Shown here piece by piece: positions 8,397 to 10,677 of a stretch of DNA of 10,677 nt. The DNA is taken from the NCBI GenBank assembly GCA_028287545.1, contig JAQBPL010000352.1, positions 1 through 10,677 on the forward strand. Reading direction: 5' to 3'. The translations under genes were made by a program, and so were the position numbers. This DNA is from Vulcanimicrobiota bacterium (GTDB lineage Bacteria > Eremiobacterota > Eremiobacteria > Baltobacterales > Baltobacteraceae). The notes under the pieces are model-generated. The model searched no databases. It was given only the letters and a program-made list of their open reading frames with translations, and was not told the origin of the DNA. Position 1 is the stretch's first letter. Each line of letters opens with the position of its first letter.

Positions 8397-9319
8397 GGCC
8401 TCTCGGACCCGGACGGCGCGACGGTTCGTTGCAGTTCCGCGGCCTCGGGAACGCGCTCGCCGCGCAAGAACGCCGCCAGCATCGCGTTGACGGTCTCGGG
8501 CGCCTCCTGCTGCACCCAGTGCGAGACGCCGGGAAGATAACGCAGCGTCAGATCGCGGACGTACCGCTCGGTACCGTAGGTGGTCTCCTTACAGAGCGCA
8601 ACGTCTTCTTCGCCCCACACCATGAGCGTGGGAACGTCGATGACCGGGATTCCGAGCTTCATCTGCTCGCGAATACCGCCGCCGCGGAAGTTCGCGCGGT
8701 ACCAATTGATCATTGCGGTCAGCGCGCCGGGCTGCGCCGCGTTCTCGCGGTACACGTCGAGCACGTCGCGCGGAAAGCGCGACTTGTCGACGGCGCTCCC
8801 GCGGATCATGCGGGCGATCCGCGCAGCGCGGTTGCGGCCCAGCATGAATTCGGGCAGCCACGGAAATTGGAAGAATCGGACGTACCAGGATTTCTTGCGC
8901 TGCGCCGGCAGATTCTTCGCGACGTCGCGAAAGAGCACCGGGTGCGGGACGTTCATGATCACGAGTTTCTCGAGCGGCCGCGCGTTTCGAATGGCGAACC
9001 ACCAGGCGACGATCGCGCCCCAGTCGTGCGCGATCAATGTCACCGATTTCGCGCCGGACGCGTCGATCAGCGCGGCGACGTCGGCGAGCAAGTGCTTGAG
9101 CGAATACGCCATCATCTCGCGCGGTCGGCTCGTCTTGCCGTAGCCGCGCTGGTTCGGCGCCCAGACGCGGTAGCCGAGGTCGGCCAGCATCGGCCCCTGC
9201 AAGCGCCACGAATGGGCGTGCTCGGGAAACCCGTGCAGGCACAAGGCGAGACGATCACCCGAGCCCCACTCCTCGACCTCGAACTCGAGACCGTTCGCCT
9301 TGACGGTGATGGTAGACAT
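8393..9319 (-). CDS. Alpha/beta hydrolase, epoxide hydrolase type
   Basis: The fold and active site fit soluble epoxide hydrolases and related dehalogenases. From the ATG at 9319 (308 residues): oxyanion motif HGFP at 29-32, RGYGKTSRP at 58-66, nucleophile Asp99 in AHDWGA, acid Asp239 in GEEDVAL and His267 in GVSHWVQQE. Lid tyrosines are plausible at Tyr146 (SWYVRFF) and Tyr207 (NWYRANF), which would favour epoxide opening over dehalogenation. An aspartate rather than serine nucleophile argues against an esterase. There is no signal peptide. I chose 9319 because the fold starts directly after it and AGG lies five bases upstream; an ATG at 9349 would add ten unconserved residues next to a hairpin. 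The substrate cannot be read from the sequence. Its stop overlaps the cysE start. Confidence 0.9.
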   Translation of the reverse strand: MSTITVKANGLEFEVEEWGSGDRLALCLHGFPEHAHSWRLQGPMLADLGYRVWAPNQRGYGKTSRPREMMAYSLKHLLADVAALIDASGAKSVTLIAHDWGAIVAWWFAIRNARPLEKLVIMNVPHPVLFRDVAKNLPAQRKKSWYVRFFQFPWLPEFMLGRNRAARIARMIRGSAVDKSRFPRDVLDVYRENAAQPGALTAMINWYRANFRGGGIREQMKLGIPVIDVPTLMVWGEEDVALCKETTYGTERYVRDLTLRYLPGVSHWVQQEAPETVNAMLAAFLRGERVPEAAELQRTVAPSGSERP

Positions 9320-9349
9320 TGCCGCCTGTTTCCTCACCCCGCTTGCCAT

Positions 9350-9366
9350 GCCCCGGAGGGCGGGGC
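9350..9366 (-). terminator. Short GC hairpin, possible weak terminator
   Basis: GCCCCG and CGGGGC form a six-pair stem around a five-base loop, three bases after the stop of the TPR-like gene on the minus strand and about 30 bases before the hydrolase start. No T-run follows. It could slow polymerase or protect the upstream message; it may be chance in GC-rich DNA. Confidence 0.35.
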
Positions 9367-9369
9367 GAT

Positions 9370-9912
9370 TCAGCGAGGTGGTTTCGCCGTAGGGCTCGGT
9401 GATGCCGCGGCAGATGCGGCAGGTGAGGACGGTTCGGGAGACGCGGAACGGGCGTACGGATTCGGCGTGCGCCGAACCGCCGGCTCGCGGCGCGGCGCGG
9501 GCAGCCCTTGGTGGAGGCGGAGCCGCGCGAGGTGTCCTTCACGCGTCGCCGGGTACGTTCGCGCGACGAGGCGGAACAGGTCGAGCGCCTTGGCGCGCGC
9601 TTGCGGCGTCTGGATCTCGGCGTACAACAGGGCGAGGTGGAAGGCGGTCGGCGCCAGCCACGGATCGTGCGGATAGCGTTCTGCCCACGCCCGATAGCTG
9701 CTCTCGACCAGACCCGCGTCGTGGACCAGCGAGGCGTCGTCGGCCCAGCGCTCGCGATAGGAACGAGCGAGCGCGTCGATCTTCGTACGTACCGACACCG
9801 GCGTGTACTTCAGCGGTCCGAACGTCTCGTCGGCCGGCGCGCTCGAACTTGCGGCGACGGCGACCGCCACGGTCGCCGCCAGGGCAAGGATCGTTCCGCA
9901 CGCTCGTCTCAC
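9370..9912 (-). CDS. Exported TPR-like protein with Pro/Ser-rich tail
   Basis: The family is not recognised beyond the fold type. The GTG at 9912 gives 180 residues with a signal peptide (VRRACGTILALAATVAVAVAAS, cleavage about 22-27); the reading frame stays open to 10122, but that part overlaps comEA and looks non-coding. Residues about 42-135 are helical with TPR-like spacing: YRAWAERYPHDPWLAPTAFHLALLYAE and ALDLFRLVARTYPATREGHLARLRL, where the YP turns and following helices resemble outer-membrane assembly and cell-wall TPR proteins. From about 138 the protein is Pro/Ser/Ala/Arg rich and probably disordered. It lies 40 bases after comEA on the same strand, in the place where comEC often sits. 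A role in the envelope is likely, but nothing links it directly to DNA uptake. Confidence 0.75.
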   Translation of the reverse strand: MRRACGTILALAATVAVAVAASSSAPADETFGPLKYTPVSVRTKIDALARSYRERWADDASLVHDAGLVESSYRAWAERYPHDPWLAPTAFHLALLYAEIQTPQARAKALDLFRLVARTYPATREGHLARLRLHQGLPAPRREPAVRRTPNPYARSASPEPSSPAASAAASPSPTAKPPR

Positions 9913-9952
9913 GTCGAACTCACTACCCGTTTCGGCGCCGCATTCTTCCGCC

Positions 9953-10579
9953 TCAGCGGGCGGTAACGTACGGTAAGACAGCGTCGAGCCTGCGATCGGT
10001 GAAGCCCGAGACGTCGAGCAGTTCGTCCGGCGAAGCGAACGGACCGTTTGCCGTTCGGAAGGCGACGATCCGTTCGGCGAGGCCGGGGCCGACGCCGGGA
10101 AGCGTCGCGAGCGTATCCGCATCGGCCCGGTTCAGATCGACCACGGAGGCGGGCGGAGCCGCTCCGTGCCGCGGAGGACCGCGCTTCGTCCGCCGATGCG
10201 GCCCGACGATTCGGCGACTATGCGGTCGCGACGGCGCTGCGCCCCGGGCCGCGACGACGATCTCGTCGCCGTCGGAGAGGTGGGCGGCGAGGTTCACGGC
10301 CACCGGATCGGCGTCGGGCCGCAATCCGCCGGCCAGCGTCACGGCGTCTCCGACGCGATCCTGCGGGCGCACCCGGTACACGCCGGGACGTCGGACCTCG
10401 CCCGCGACGTAGACCAGCGCCGCCTCCGTCGCCCGGCGGCCCGGGCTCGCGCGCGCCGCGGGCGATGGCGCCGTCCAGCCGTCGGCGCTGGTTGCGGCGG
10501 CGCTTGGCATGGCGGACGGACGGAACCAGAGGAACGTGCCGAGCGCGAGAGCTGCGCCGGCGAACACGAGAAGTCGCAC
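9953..10579 (-). CDS. comEA: Competence protein ComEA (SLBB plus helix-hairpin-helix)
   Basis: ComEA binds double-stranded DNA at the outer face of the inner membrane during natural transformation. The 208 residues from the GTG at 10579 (AAGGAG four bases upstream) show a membrane anchor (about 3-19), a Ser/Ala/Pro spacer, an SLBB domain (about 55-110; VYVAGEVRRPGVYRV, VGDAVTLAGGL, LSDGDEIVV), a basic linker (115-138) and a tandem helix-hairpin-helix domain (about 147-208; VDLNRADADTLATLPGVGPGLAERIVAFR region with the GVGPGLA hairpin). This SLBB-HhH order is the full-length form known from Gram-positive ComEA; many Gram-negative versions lack SLBB. No comEC is seen downstream; a TPR-like gene follows instead. 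Confidence 0.93.
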   Translation of the reverse strand: MRLLVFAGAALALGTFLWFRPSAMPSAAATSADGWTAPSPAARASPGRRATEAALVYVAGEVRRPGVYRVRPQDRVGDAVTLAGGLRPDADPVAVNLAAHLSDGDEIVVAARGAAPSRPHSRRIVGPHRRTKRGPPRHGAAPPASVVDLNRADADTLATLPGVGPGLAERIVAFRTANGPFASPDELLDVSGFTDRRLDAVLPYVTAR

Positions 10580-10677
10580 GCCGCTCCTTCACGCCGAAGC
10601 CGGCGCGCGGCAAGGCCGCGCGGAGGGCCGGAGGGGCGCCCCGACGCACCAACGCCGGATGCCCGACGAGAGGAGTT
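10580..10677 (-). other. Region upstream of comEA, possibly the 3' end of another gene
   Basis: All three minus-strand frames are open into this stretch from the window edge. One closes at a TGA (10589-10591) ten bases before the comEA GTG, overlapping its ribosome site, and has GC-rich third positions, so it may be the end of an upstream gene in the same operon. The short peptide is Arg/Pro/Ala rich and has no recognisable motif. A perfect eight-pair inverted repeat (10604-10611 with 10615-10622, AAG between) lies here. Too little is visible to decide. Confidence 0.3.

Noticed and set aside
8099..9676. 525-codon plus-strand open frame
   Set aside because: It is antisense to cysE and the epoxide-hydrolase-like gene, both of which show complete catalytic motifs; the plus-strand translation shows none.
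9399..10412. 337-codon plus-strand open frame
   Set aside because: It is antisense to the TPR-like gene and comEA, with Arg/Ser/Pro-rich translation and no recognisable domain.

Overview
The window is a gene-dense, GC-rich (roughly two thirds G+C by eye) stretch of a bacterial chromosome made mostly of housekeeping genes. Signs of a diderm bacterium are a TonB-C-like domain, secreted and anchored envelope proteins, and a long proteobacterial-type CysE. Frequent GTG starts and an atypical GyrA sequence suggest a poorly sampled GC-rich phylum. My best guess is Candidatus Eremiobacterota (WPS-2) or a relative, but this rests on overall impression, not on a marker search.

Left block (1-2785, minus strand): a short two-helix membrane protein, a 61-residue coiled-coil-like protein and gyrA (3' end cut by the window edge) are chained by overlapping stop and start codons. 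Facing away from them across a 29-base gap is a plus-strand run (2815-6343): tsaE, tsaB, rimI, an unanchored protein with a TonB-C-like domain, yqeK, rsfS and a 43-residue single-pass membrane protein. TsaE and TsaB belong to tRNA t6A37 synthesis, RimI to N-terminal acetylation of ribosomal protein S18, YqeK to Ap4A breakdown and RsfS to ribosome silencing, so the theme is translation and its control under stress. nadD, the usual partner of yqeK-rsfS, is absent here. rsfS appears to start at CTG.

An exported TPM-domain (YgcG/Psb32-like) protein with a glycine-rich tail follows (6404-7405) and ends at a clear intrinsic terminator (7428-7464). Next comes a short non-coding patch with an inverted and tandem repeat (7493-7548).

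Right block (7560-10579, minus strand), in transcription order: comEA (SLBB plus helix-hairpin-helix, DNA uptake), an exported TPR-like protein, an alpha/beta hydrolase of epoxide hydrolase type, and cysE (serine acetyltransferase), the last two overlapping by four bases. No CRISPR array, tRNA, rRNA, insertion sequence, phage gene or defence system was seen. I found no convincing new system. The most useful leads are the CTG start of rsfS, the small genes upstream of gyrA, the odd residues beside the GyrA catalytic tyrosine, the unanchored TonB-C protein in a translation operon, and the repeat after the TPM gene.
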